This document shows positions 40,870 to 54,100 of a stretch of 64,000 nt of DNA, in pieces (the first letter of the stretch is position 1; the number at the start of each line of letters is the position of its first letter). Source of the DNA: Blastocystis hominis. Its lineage: Eukaryota > Sar > Bigyra > Opalinata > Blastocystidae. The DNA lies in assembly GCF_000151665.1 (NCBI RefSeq), contig NW_013171868.1, forward strand, positions 565,155 through 629,154, read 5' to 3'. The notes under the pieces are model-generated. The model did no database searches. It was given only the letters and a program-made list of their open reading frames with translations, and was not told where the DNA came from. A program made the position numbers and the translations under genes.

Positions 40870-43800
40870 CTACAAGATCGCGTACTCAACACCCTTCTTG
40901 CACTCATACACTCCATACAAGTTGATGTAATCAATCTCTCCCACAACTTCGGACGTTTCTTTCTTTCGATAAGACTTCACGAGCGCTCCTTCTCCCTGCG
41001 TCGACAAATACTTGACGATAGAAGGCGACACGCTGAACTCGGCCTCGAGACAGCGATTCACGAGCATTTGCGTAATATAGAGCACATCATCTTCCACCTT
41101 GTAATCCTTTTCTCTTGGCGATAGTACACTCAACACCAGCGGCTGCGATGTCTTTTCCTTGCTGCACTTGCTAACGCCTTCTTTGCTCTCTTTTCTTAAA
41201 ACAGCAGACCGAATCGATTTTTGCAGTACGAGAATGGAGTCCGTGTGTTCCTTGAGGTCCTGCATCAAGAATCGAGCCATTAACGACTGGATATACTCCT
41301 GCAAGAGCCGCACGCCGATCGTCTTCTTACGAGTTTCGGTCCGGTAGGTGATTCCATGGCTGGTGAGAACCGCGCGACTGGCTTCATCGCAATCACTATA
41401 GATGATGACGACTTCTCGTGGTCACTTATTCAGAATCGTAAGAATCGGGCGCGAATAGAACATCACAGACCATTCATAGTCTTGCAGCAACGACCCCAGC
41501 ATTCGGACTCTCTACACCTGACGCATTCATGCCGTTCCCACTCTTTTCTCACAGACTTCTTTGAGCCGAACCGCCTGAATCATCCCATGATGAACCAGGT
41601 CCACTCCTTCACTCTTTCCAAAGAATTCTTCCGCAGCATACTGTTTATCGGATACAAAACCGTTCAAGATGGAGTAGCGATGTCTCCATACAGTATTCGG
41701 AACAAGAGGAAGGAAATTGGGCTCCACTTCCAAGGGAGGCAGGAAGGAGAGACGCGAGATGGAACGAAGAATGAAGAACCAGAGATAGGCCTGCGACGAA
41801 AGATGCTCATGATCCATGATATAATTGTCCACAGTGGTCTGGGTCGATTCTGGCTTCAGCAGAAGCAAGGGTGTAGACAACTAGAAATGACTCGAGAACG
41901 CAAACAGGACGTAAGAGAGCAAAATATACAATTCATCATCATGCTTGTAAAGCTTCACGTCAAGGTTCGTGAGATCGATGAGTTTGTGAAGAATCGCATG
42001 CTTTGAATCGAAATATCTATATGAAATGATGGAACGCATCAAAGCAATACTCGTAAAGATATCGATCGCTCACTACATAATAGCGGGACTTCATTTCGAT
42101 CTTTTCCCAAGGAAACACTTTTCCTTTCTCTCCCCCCTTTCCCATCCCCTTTCCAATACCAATGCCCTTTCCGATTCCAATACCAATGCCCTTTCCGATT
42201 CCGATTCCGATTCCGATGCCCTTTCCTTTTCCCTTTCCATGCAGCTCGGCAAAAATACCGGAAGGATCACTCGGATCCACACTAGAACAACACTCTTTAT
42301 TCCATTCGTTTTCATCCTCCGACGTAATCGACACCGAAGACACGCTTCTACACAGAAAAGCGCGCTGTACCTCCCCTTTGATCACATATCGCACTCCTGT
42401 AAACCCGGTAGATTGATAGTATGAGAGAGGGTTCGCCGGACTGAACCGATGCTTCTTCATGAAGGCGTCCAACAGCAAGTCCGCCTCACAGCAGTCCCTT
42501 CCTTCAAGAGGCGTGATGAGCTGCTTGACACGCGATTTAATTCGGGAGGTGCCCTGCAAGCACTCACGCACAAAGAGAACCATCCCATTCTCCTCCGCAT
42601 CTTCCAAGTCCTCTTTCCAGAAGGACAAACGCGGCTGAAAACCTTTGCAAAGGCGCGAAAATAGAATAAAGGCTAGGTAAGGTTTGGTCCAGGGCAGATC
42701 CAACTCGAAGATAGAGCAAATGTCATCCATATAGCAAGAGTAATTGACGAGTCCATATCCTACAGAATTCATTGCAAGGAACTGTCGGAGTGCAAGGTCT
42801 ACAAATAAGTGACACTCTTTATGGGAAGATACTTATGAGAATTTTGGTGTAACTGGACACTGACTTGTAATGATGTAAAATAGAGTCGGTAAAATCGTCA
42901 ACATAAAACCATTCTCGGTCTTGTGTTCGAATAATGCTCGTTAGGATTAAGGTTAGGGCTTGTTCATAAATCGAAGAACGCGACATGGCCATGCACTGAA
43001 GAAAGAGAGACTGTTCCGAGGAAGAGAAGGAAGTAAATAGAGAATAGAACTGATAGGACTTGAAAAACAGAAGCAAGACAGAAAGAAGCAAGTCCACCAG
43101 ATCCTCGTTCTTATTCTGGATGAAATAAAAGAGTAAATCTATTCAGTAACCCCTCCATCCAAAATCCACCCATCAGAACCGATTCACATTCCGATGCATG
43201 CAATTCTGCGAGTAAACTGCTCGTAGCAATCGAGCTTCCAGGCGCCTTTTTACTCCCCTCCATGTACAGAATGAGTAACAGCACCGAATGCAAGAGAAGT
43301 TCCTGGCCATTCTCTTCCGAACAATAGAAGATCGCTTGAAGTGATCCATCATACGGATCGTTGCAAATCCCTAAGCTTGCTAGGAACGTGTCCTGCATAT
43401 CCATCGTAAAAACGCTATGTCTCTCCTCCACCAGCTCATCGTCATAACTATTCGGCGAGCGTAGCCTCCGAAGAAGAGAGTTCTTCTTCTTTTGGAAATG
43501 GTTGATCGAGAGATTGTGGAGAATATTGTATCGAAGACGATCGAGCAGCGTGAAAATAGCAGAGGAAAACATGTAATCCGTGATCGTTTTCACAAAACTA
43601 CCATTCCATTGGCATAGTAGAATGAGCGTCTCCGTTGACAATTTTACAATCCGAATGTCATCTTGCCGAAGACACGATATTATCACAGGAATCGCGTCGA
43701 ATTTCGGAAGCATTTTGACATAGGGAGAGAGATTAAAGCTTAGAGAATGCATAACCGACGATTTTGCATGAGCTTCTGCATTCGTAGATTCAGGATCCAT

Positions 43801-44263
43801 GTTATAGGACTGCAATAAAGATTCAAACAACTCACCCCTTATCGTATGATTCGATGACTGAATAAAGTCCATCTCCGACTGACAGTGACCACGATTTTCT
43901 TTGTTTTTAAATTCGTAGATAATACACGCGAATATGGCAAAGGCGCGCAGCACGATTTGATTGGTTGTTTCGCCATAGGTCTGATTCCAACTTTGATTTA
44001 GATAATACACAGGAAGTGCCATTTGATGAAGAAACACATAGGTTAGCTACAGTACACTTTTGAAGTATTGCTACATTACTCTTTTCTCCATCCGAAAGAA
44101 TTTCGGGAAACAACTTGTATAATATCACTTCTAATACACTTTTTATCTCAAGAGGATCCTCCTGCTTCAGGCAGGAACACAACTCTTGAATTGTCATCTG
44201 AAGATATTTTTGAATGTTTAAGGATTCTAAAATTAAAATAGGAACTAAGGATGTACGCTCCAT
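40870..44263 (-). CDS. Large unidentified helical protein with G-K-G-I repeat
   Basis: From the ATG at 44261-44263 (MERTSLVPILILESLNIQKY) introns can be placed near 44.07 kb (28 nt) and 43.15 kb (31 nt, joining ECESVLM to DLLFYFIQNKNEDLVDLLLS). Further short introns separate frames near 42.8, 42.0, 41.9 and 41.4 kb. The product is about 1000 residues, mostly Leu-rich amphipathic helices resembling HEAT/ARM-type scaffolds. It contains a Gly/Lys/Ile repeat (GKGIGIGIGKG) near 42.2 kb and ends ...YGVYECKKGVEYAIL. A short FFILRSISRL stretch recalls CLEC16A/GOP-1, but the N-terminal FPL domain is not evident, so I leave it unnamed. A GTTTGTTTGG motif follows the TAG. Confidence 0.65.
42145..42240 (-). 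repeat. Hexamer repeat coding G-K-G-I
   Basis: Repeats of CCGATT/CCAATA/CCCTTT hexamers on the plus strand encode Gly-Ile and Gly-Lys dipeptides on the minus strand inside the preceding gene. Confidence 0.8.
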
Positions 44264-44483
44264 GTTTGTTTAAATAGAATCGTATCAATAAAGAGGTTTT
44301 TTTCTTTGATACCGCGGTTATTGAGGAAAATACTGGGAATAGTGGCAAACATATACATACCGAGGGCGAGAAAGAGTTTAATGATAGAGCAAGAGAGGAA
44401 GTGTACGAGTAGAGAAGAGAAAAAGCTGGAATGAGGAAAGATGGGAGTAGACAAGGACTTGTTTTGTAGTATTTGCTTAGGTA

Positions 44484-44595
44484 GAAAGTAGTAGTAGTAG
44501 TAGTAGTAGTAGTTCTGGTAGTAGTAGTAGTAATTCTGGTAGTAGTAGTAATTCTGGTAGTAGAAGTTCTAGTAGTAACGGTAGTGGTGTTGGAG
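44484..44595. repeat. (AGT)n microsatellite with interruptions
   Basis: A run of about nine AGT units, then further AGT/GGT/AAT triplets. In one plus frame it would read mostly Ser/Gly/Asn, but no supported start or gene surrounds it. Confidence 0.85.
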
Positions 44596-45570
44596 ATGGA
44601 AGGTGAAAAAAAACGAAGTGGTAAGTATAACGAAATAACAGAAACGCTGAAGAATAGGCATTTCTTTCAGTTCATCCAAAGCTCATGAAACAAAAGTATT
44701 TATGAAGATGATGAAAAACTAAGTGCATACCACACGTATCACACTGATGATCAGTAACTTGTTCTATGTTTATTCTATCTCAGTCAAACATATACAAAAT
44801 GATAGAGTCTTTAAAAACTTCCCATTTCCTATTTTGGCAAACGTCAAGATTTTCATTGGCTATTAACTCGATCTTTCGTGGAACTCTGCCACCGCTAATC
44901 GATTATTCACTTCAATTCATAATGTTCTACGATGCTAACTGAAAATGAACAATCCTCACGTCTTTACGATTCTTTGCCTTGCATCACATTCGAATATTTA
45001 AAATAACATCACTGTATACATTCATTATAATCGTGTACTATAATTGTGCTCAATTCTGTATTCTATGTACCTGAATAAAAGTGCTATAATAAGTTAACTA
45101 CTAAACACTTAATACTTGCTGGAAACACAAATATGTATTCACATCCAGCAATACACTATGATTCATTTTTGAGCACACCATTTGATCAAGAGCTTTGGAA
45201 ATACCTTCGGCGAATACCAATAATTCAAGTATTAGGTGAACTCCTATGTGGTCTAACAAAAAACCTTGTTTGCTGTAATACACGCTAATTTAATTCACTC
45301 AAGAAATGAAGAATCTAAAAAGGTAGTTTCTAAATAAGCAGTCAATCTTTAGTACAATCAATCTAGGGTCATTCATTCATTTTAAAAATAAGTGCCTAAA
45401 TAATATCTGATTTAATTCCTGTACAAAATAGCAAGTAGTCATTTGCACTCAAAAACATTGTTCAGTAAACAGAAAAAAACCCACATGAATTATATAAGGA
45501 ATAATTAATGGGAGTTTCAAGCATTCTTCTTTCTAATAGAAAATGTATTATGACCATAAAATCTTACTAG
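44596..45570. other. AT-rich intergenic region
   Basis: Nearly 1 kb of AT-rich DNA. A 60-codon minus-strand frame at 45101-45283 has no recognisable features. Nothing else seen. Confidence 0.4.
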
Positions 45571-48500
45571 ATGAATTCTGTTCTGTTTTTTGTTCAGATT
45601 ATCTTGTTGTCTCAGCTTGCGATAAGCGGATATCAATGCGATGAACAAGGTTATAAAACCTTCCTTACTGGAGATGAAATTGTATCGAAAAAGGGATTTG
45701 GTTTCGATACAGACGGCAACTCTGTAGGTGAATGGAAACCTACTACTGACGAATATGAGGCGTATGCAATGTAGTTTATTTTAAACGTAGATATATGAGA
45801 AACTGGATAGATGCCTGCAAACTTCTTGTTGCAAAGCAGGCCTATCGTCGGTACAAGATGGATCTCTCTCTCTATTCTGATTTTGACGAGGATGGTATTT
45901 CGAGGTTGTCTTCGCTGGCCATTCGATACAATCATGACGTAACCCCATTTGAAGCAATTGCTGAGGATTCTGAAAAGTATCCTGTAAACGACGCAGACCT
46001 TATCAGTCCTCGTGAATATTGTCCTATTGGCAATGCGGAGTCTTCATATCTCAGCAAGTTTTCTCAAAGTACCTACGCCAACTCCACTTCATGGGCTACT
46101 GCCATTATCACAGCTGCTGAAGCTGCTATTAACAAAGATGTTGTTGCTGAATCTGAGAAAGTACAACTGTCTGTGGTTCATCTTCTCCATTGTCTTCCTG
46201 CCTCTTCTGGAATCAATTTGAATGATGTTCGTTTTAATGATATTTACTCTTTCTTGTCTGAAAAGGGATTGGTGGAAGTTGGTGAGGTAGCTAAATACCT
46301 TTACGGGAAGGATAAGATTGAGGAAGACTATATTTGTAATAATAAGTATTACTCTAAGGTATACAAGTTCTCTTCTATCTCCTCTGAAGCTCCCAACAGA
46401 GGTGGACTGATGAAACTTATTGATGAGAGAAATCCTGTTGTTGCTCTTTTGGCTATCAATCTTGATACATTCCGTTATGTTCTTGATACTGGAAAGGATA
46501 TTCCTTACAAGGGAGCTGATGATCAGCCTACTTTGTTTGCTGTCGTACGTGGCTATAATAAAGAGAAAGAAGAAGAAGACGGAAAGGCGTACTGGGACGT
46601 GGTTGCCAATGTTGTGCCCTGCCAGAGCGTGTATTTCACACTTCCTATGACTGGTGATACTGCGTTGGCTAATTATGCTGGTATTGCTGGTTATGCTTTT
46701 GCTTTGAAGCTCTCTGAAACTGTGACAAATCCTGAAAATACAGTACTCGTTGTAGAGAATGAAAATTGGAGGGATCAGATGAACAGTAACATTGTCACGT
46801 TAGTCTTCCCTGAGGGTTATGGTCAAGGTTTACTCGAGTTCGAGTTGGTTGTTGATGATTCAAATTACGAGGATTTCAAAAACTTGAGAGAAATCACTTT
46901 TGGCATTAATTCATTCCCTAATGTCAAAGAGGCTGCTATCGATGTATCAAGGCTGGACTCGATTTCTATTATTTTTAAAACTGGTTCTTTCTCGGAGTTG
47001 GAAAACGGTGGTAGACGGCTTGTTAGTGGTAGACGTCTTGCTGGTGGATCACTTGTTATCAAGTTGCCAGGAAATGCGACTGTTGTGTTTGAAAAGGATT
47101 CTGGAAAGAACTTTGATACGGTAGTTGTTGGTGGTAAGGACATCGATTGGACAGTGGAAGATGGCGCCCTGTCTGGAGTAACTAATGTTGAATATGCGGA
47201 TGAGAACAGCAAAGGCAGTGCTGAAGATCTTGCAAACAAGATCGATAATGCTAATAATGATCAGGGAAAACCTACTGTGGAACCCTCTATTCCTACTACT
47301 GAACCGCCTACTACTGAGGCTCCCACTGAGGTTCCTACTACTGAGGCTCCTACTGAGGTTCCTACTACTGAGGCTCCCACTACTGAGGTTCCTACTGAGG
47401 TTCCTACTGAGGTTCCTACCACTCAAGCTCCTACTGAGGTTCCTACTACTGAGGTTCCTACTGAGGCTCCTACTACTGAGGTTCCTACTACTGAAGCTCC
47501 TACTTTGGCTGGAACCTATACTATTGATGATGCAAAATTTCTTTATGATATTCCTGAAGGAACTCTTTATGTGGAGTATGCTGAGCACTTATGCCCTGAA
47601 TGTGAATCATTTTACTTAACTTGTGATAACCTGAATGAAAACTGGCGTGAGGTGAAAGTTATTACCTTCGGAAAATATTCATTCCCGAATGCCAATACTC
47701 TTTTTATTGATTTAGAGGATGGTTGTGTGTCTAATATAGAGAGTGTTGTCGTTAAACAAGGAGCGTTCTCTGGAATATATGATTCAAGACGACTTGTTAG
47801 CGGTAGACGTCTTGCTGGTGGATCACTTGTTATCAAGTTGCCAGGAGATGCGACTGTTGTGTTCGAAGAGGATTCTGGAAAGAACTTTGATACGGTAGTT
47901 GTTGGTGGTACGAATACCACATTTGAGGTGGGAAATGGTTCTTTGTCTGGAGTAACTAATGTTGAATATGAGGATGAGAACAGCAAAGGCAGTGCTGAAG
48001 ATCTTGCAAACAAGATCGATAATGCAAATCCAGGGCAGGAAAAACCTACTGTAGCACCCTCTATTCCTACTACTGAGCCGCCTACTACTGAAGCTCCCAC
48101 TACTGAAGCTCCCACTACTGAGGCTCCTACTGAGGCTCCCACCACTCAAACTCCTACTACTCTTCCTCCCACTGAGGTTCCGACTACCGAGGTTCCTACT
48201 ACTGAGGTTCCGACTACTGAAGCTCCTACTACTGAAGCCCCTACTACTCTTCCTCCCACTGAGGCTCCTACTGAGGCTCCCACTACTCTTCCTCCCACTG
48301 AGGCTCCCACTACTCTTCCTCCCACTGAGGCTCCCACTACTGAGGTTCCCACTACCGAGGTTCCCACTACTGAGGTTCCCACTACTGAAGCTCCTACTAC
48401 TGAAGCTCCTACTACTCTTCCTCCCACTGAGGCTCCCACGACTTTGCCTCCCACTACTCTTCCTCCCACTGAGGCTCCCACTACTGAGGTTCCCACTACC

Positions 48501-49970
48501 GAGGTTCCCACTACTGAAGCTCCTACTGTTTTGCCTACCGAAGAACCTACTGAGGCTCCCACTACGGCTGCCCCCACTACTGCTGCTCCTACTGTGGGCC
48601 CTACGCCATACAGTTGTGAGGAGGGAACCGTATTAGTGAGTGCTTCTTTGGTATCCAGTGGAGACAATACCGAAATTTCCAGCGATGCACGAGTCACTTT
48701 CTTCTATTCTGTGGATGAATCGGAGACTGATATTATTCTTGACTCGTTAACACCTTATAATTGGAAGTGTATTGAGAGCAAGCTCCTGACCTTGGTCGTT
48801 GAGGGTGATTTGAGTAACTACAAACTTAAGATCACTTCTTCTTCCACACCCGAAGAAGAGCTTGACTTGAATACATACAACAACAACAATTATTATCATC
48901 CTTCTGTGGGCTTCATTCAGGAAACTACGATGATTTCATGTGAACTTCCTACTGATGTAAAAGCGGAGGTGAGAGTACTGAAAATTACTAGTGGCGCTTG
49001 CAGCCATCCTGGTAGTTTGGATGAATCCTTCAATCCTCATTTCGATGGTACACCTATTGATTTCAGTGAATTTACCAATTTGATTTATCTGAATGTTGAG
49101 GATGACAATCAGTTCCAGGCCCAGAATGAGTTTGAGCTCACAGGTCTTAATCAACTTGAAGGTGTGAAAATTGGACAGAACTGCTTCAATTATCAGAAGT
49201 CTACGACTCCTAAAAAGAGATATAATAAGCGAGTGTTCTCTATTACTAATTGCCCCAAACTTACTGAGATTAGCATTGGTAATTACAGTTTTTCGGATTT
49301 CAGTGGCGGTTTCACGCTGAACAGTCTGCCCTCTTTGGTAAATCTGTATATTGGTCAGCTCGGAAAGCCTTCTTTCAACTTCTATCGTGCAAGTAATTTC
49401 CGTTTGCAATGTACTCTTGAATCTATTGTTATTAGATGTAGATTTGGTTTCTCTGCAGTATGTGGAGTTAGGTAACCAGGCATTCCGAATGGCGACCGAT
49501 GTCGTCTTCGAGAGTAAGCTGTGATGTCTTATAATAACAAAATAGGCCTTTCTCAGTTACAGACTGTTGATCTTTCTGCCAATGCTTTGCGTGGTCAAGC
49601 TGTTACTGCGAGCACATCTGTTAATTTGAAATTAGTTTGTAATTATCATTGAAATGGTAAATAATCAAATAGCTCTGCCCAAACTCACCATTTTCAGATG
49701 CAGACTTAACAACTTCGTTACGACTACAAATGTCTTCTTATATGGTATATTCTAACTATAACTATTTTTAGTATAGGTATACCTAAGGCATCGTTGAAAA
49801 TTGTCAATCAGGCGGAAACAAATCAGTCATTCATGGATGCTTCCGAGGTTAGTGGCGAGTTCTCAGGTAATCGTTTTTATTCTATTGTCATTGTAGAAAA
49901 CCCGGCTTTTGTAGAGGTTATCCAGAATCGGTACAATAGCTTCCATCCAACTGAAGCTTCTTCTCCGTAA
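45571..49970 (+). CDS. Secreted protein: degenerate papain-like domain, duplicated module, Thr/Pro/Glu linkers, LRR-like tail
   Basis: Begins with a signal peptide (MNSVLFFVQIILLSQLAISG). A 29-nt intron (about 45765-45793) joins EYEA to YMRNWIDACKLL, resembling an I29 propeptide start. The next about 300 residues look like a C1A peptidase: SQSTYANSTSWATAIITAAEA for the Q...C-W-A-F region, LSVVHLLHC for LSEQxLVDC, and LFAVVRGY...AYWDVV for HAV..GYG...YW. The catalytic Cys is Ser and the His is Phe, so activity is unlikely. Two near-identical modules with RRLVSGRRLAGGSL follow, each with a long P-T-T-E-[AV] linker. The C-terminus has BspA/LRR-like units (LTEISIGNYSF; LVNLYIGQ) in exons after 49.43 kb. 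One junction near 49.65 kb is unresolved. Likely secreted, O-glycosylated. Confidence 0.75.
47290..48605 (+). repeat. (ACTACTGAGGCTCCT)-type mucin-like coding repeats in two blocks
   Basis: Blocks at about 47290-47505 and 48055-48605 encode P-T-T-E-[AV]-P and T-L-P-P-T-E units. The module between them (about 47520-48045) and the one before (about 46760-47270) share long nearly identical stretches, for example around 47020-47130 and 47800-47910. Confidence 0.9.
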
Positions 49971-51180
49971 TAATTGAAACAGGACCGAAGTTCCATTTGT
50001 TTCTAGTTTGTTAATAACAAACGATTTGAAATTGGCTTCCAAATATTGGGCATGGTATTAACTGTTGTCATATAAGAAAGTTTGTGTGAAAAGTGTACTA
50101 GAAATGCGATAAATTAGTGCAAAGTCAAACAGAAGAATGCACAACAGCTTAATTTGTAATCTCATTGTTCTATGTAACACCAAGGTAGTATAATCAATTA
50201 TTAGCGTTCAGAAGTAATTTCATAGATAGAATCGCGAATAGAAAAGAAAGGAATCATAAAAGGAAGAAAAGACAAGCTACTAAGTGCTTTATGTGAATCA
50301 TAGTATATATGCCAATACCAGAATGGAGTAGATTGTAGATATACTTATTACTATTCGCTTGCAACACATTTCTTACACAGAATGATAGAATATTGTCGAG
50401 AAGTACATAAACGTGCTTATTTCTCAAAAAGAATTCATACTTACTCATATTCTATACGTAAAGTGTGAGATTGCGAAGAACCAGGTGTTTAGAGATAATA
50501 ACTCTGTCCATACAAAATAGTATGGACATACACAGTAATCATTCAAAAAAAAAGAGGTATTTCATTCAAATACAAAGGAATCATGCCCATCATCTATTTC
50601 TCAAAATAAATATAAGAATTATAATAAAGAATAGCTTCTAAACAAACTACAGAACAACACACGTGGAACAAGGGATTCTATGTCAGTACATTCAATTCCT
50701 ACAAAAACAGTGAGTGGATACTAATCTACACATTATATGATGACCAATTAAGTGACAAATTGAATTGATTGTATGTAGTAAATCCATCACCTTCCCAACT
50801 ACTCCAAGCTAATCAGTTTTATAGGTCAAAGATATAAGCATATTCAAAAAATAAGTGGAATAATACTAGGGGATGAGGACTGAGCTCGTTTAAAGTATTT
50901 AGGTCCTGGACCAAATACTATTCCCGATTCTCTATTATTCTATGTAGCTCAGATAGAGAAATAGAAATCATGCCCAATTCTTTACTTATACAATGACAAT
51001 ACCGCCATTAGCTAATGGTTGCCATATTCAAATGAAATCAAATCTGTTCATCTTGTTTCAATGGATAGAAAGAAGGGAAAACTTCAACCATAATAATTAT
51101 TGATCACTAAACAAAAATAGGAACCACAAAAATAGGACAGGAGTTTCATAAATGATACAAACTCATATTATTTTTGAAAA
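49971..51180. other. AT-rich intergenic region
   Basis: 1.2 kb between two large plus-strand genes with no frame, RNA gene or tandem repeat that I can support. Confidence 0.5.
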
Positions 51181-54100
51181 ATGAGAGTTACCGTTCTGCT
51201 CTATATGGGTATTATATTATTGCTTATGTAAACCTTAGTGCTTACCATAAGTATACACGCCATCACATGTCCTGAAGACAAGGTATATATTAAACTCACC
51301 AAGAATTCTAAGCTTTTTGCTTACGAGGAACAAGTTCAAATTCATGGAACTACTGTCTATGAAGAAAGCGATACCTTCGAGAATAACTCTCTTTTCTCTT
51401 GGGAATGGTGCCTGAACTCTACGCAAAACAATCAATATGAAGTATGGTTCTATGATGAGTACGGTGATTCCTGGTCATCAGGATCATGGCTCCAGATTGA
51501 AGGTCCTTATGGAAATATAGTCTTCAAGAACTATATGACTGAAGATCAGTACGAGATTTTCCCCTTGTCACTTTATAATCCAATCGCGACTAACTCTTCG
51601 TGGAAATTCTATCAGGGATCTGTTCCAGCCAATTGGATGACAAACCAGTTTGATGATTCTCAATGGACTTCATTGTCTATCAATGATCCGATTTCGCAAC
51701 CCCACTCCACTCAGTATTATCGTTATTCGTTTAATGGAATTGTGGGAATGGCTGCTTATGAGGTCCGTTTCAATTATCGCCATGGTATAGTCGCCTATAT
51801 AAATGGTTTAGAAATCTATCGAGATAACATAGCTGAAGGTAGTGTGAGTGGAGATACTGCAGCCACAGGATCTCACTCAAATTACACATTCCGCGGAGTC
51901 ATTCGTGGAGGTCAAGAAGTGGAGGGGAGTTCGATTTTGGCAGTCGAGATTCATATGACAAATGATTCATCGGAATCAGAGCGAGTATTCGATGCTTGGT
52001 TATCAGTGTATTCGAGTTCAGCAGGCGATAATTGTTTCATTGTCGGAAATGATGTTACATTGGACACTGAACAGGAAAAAGCGTTTAACTGGAACAAGGG
52101 CGATTACTATTATACGTACAATTTCCCTGTTACAATCAATTATGCATACAACGGAAATTCGATTCCTGTAGTAAATGGATTCCGAGTATTTGCTTCGACT
52201 TCCGTTAGTGCAGCTCCCAAAACATTTACTATGGGAGGTTCGTCTAGTTCATCAGGACAATACACAACCATGCTGACCATTGAAAATGCTGATTACACTT
52301 ATAATGGATACAGTATGTGGACATCGCGAGTGTATTCTTCGTCGTGGAGACATTATCGTGTCAATATCGAGAGTAGTGGAAGTTATTCGCTTTCTGCTTA
52401 TGAATTACAACTCCTCGTTTGTAATGTACCTGTTCTCACAGAAATCGAATTCCCACGATCCAGTTATGTATATCTGGCTCAACATGATGAAGTTGAAATC
52501 AAGCCTGTACGAAGCGATATATCTGGATGTAGTATTAGTCCGGAACTTCCTACTGGTTTGGAACTGAACAGTGCGACTTGCACGATTTCTGGAATTGCTA
52601 CGATTACTACAGATAACATTACTTATACAATGACATCTTCTGTGAGTGAAGGACTATCTGGAACATTCAGTTTGAAGATAACCAGTTGCGATTCGGTACT
52701 AGTCGAAATCGAGCGAGTCTATAAACTTCAGGCAAGTAGTGAAGCCTATACGATTTATGATGACGAAACAAATGAAGTATTACTCAGTGTTCCTCTAGAT
52801 CATGGACAAGAGGATAGCAGTGTAGTGAAGACACATTTATGTTTATCTACAAATCGTATTCGAGTTGACACTGCTGGAGATGAATTCTGGAAATCAAGTT
52901 CGTATATCAACATTCGGACAGTGATGAAGAATGGCGATAAAGAAATGATTGGTCGAATTCATCGAGATTCGCTCGTTGGAACTCCGGACCCCTATATTAT
53001 CAGTACACAGTATCCTATTCAATCGGAAGAAGAATGGTATTACAAAATGGGAGAAGTGCCTGCAAATTGGGCTTCAGAATCAGTGGAAGGATGGGAACAG
53101 AACACAGTGTTCCCTGCTTCGTCCAATCGAATTCAACTCTATAAAAAGAATTTCTCGATTCAATCACTTGCCAATGTGACCTCGTTCACTTTGAATGTCA
53201 AATATCGATATGGAATGATAATCATGTTGAATGGTCAGGAAGTGTTCCGAAATGCGATCGAAGGTGATTTATCGAATGAGTCTGCAGCATCCAATTCTTA
53301 TACTGATAATTCATTCCATTTGATTTCGTTACCTATCAAGGTGTATAATGAAGATGATGATACTGAATTGAATTACTTAGTAGAAGGATCCAATCGAATA
53401 GCAATTGCGTTGGTTTCGATTACTGCTAGTCAAACGGAATCTATATTTGATTGTGCAATTCGATTGATTCGTAATACTGAAAACAGTCGAGTATGGGACT
53501 ATTCGTATAGTACTTCGCTATACACAACATCCGATCCATTTTCAAAGAACAGATTGGATTATATAAGTTCGTATAGTAATTATGACAACTGGGTAGAATT
53601 GGAGTTCAATAATGATCGAAGAGAATGGATCAATATGGTGACAATAATGAATGACTATTCATCCAATACAAGAGGAATTGCATCATTCATATTGGAAGCC
53701 AAGAATCGAGAAGATGAATCATGGACACTGTTACAAACTGGACAGGATATAGAATGGTCATTCGCGGGACAAACAAAACAATTCTATTTATTACCCACAA
53801 AACCGTACAATACATATCGTTTCCGAAATTTCAAAGGAAAAACGAGTTCAGGATGGAAAGTGTTAGCACTTGATTTTCACATTGAAAATGTGAATATGGA
53901 AATTGCTCCACTTTCTTATCCAACTCCCATTGAGATTTATCGAGGAATCGAAATGGCCGAAGTCTATTGCGAAACCGAGTATTATTTCAATTTCAGAATC
54001 GAACCTGCACTTCCAGAAGGAATCACGATTGATTCTATGACAGGAATGATTTCAGGAACAGCAACTACAAGTAAAGAAGCATCTCAATACACGATTACAG

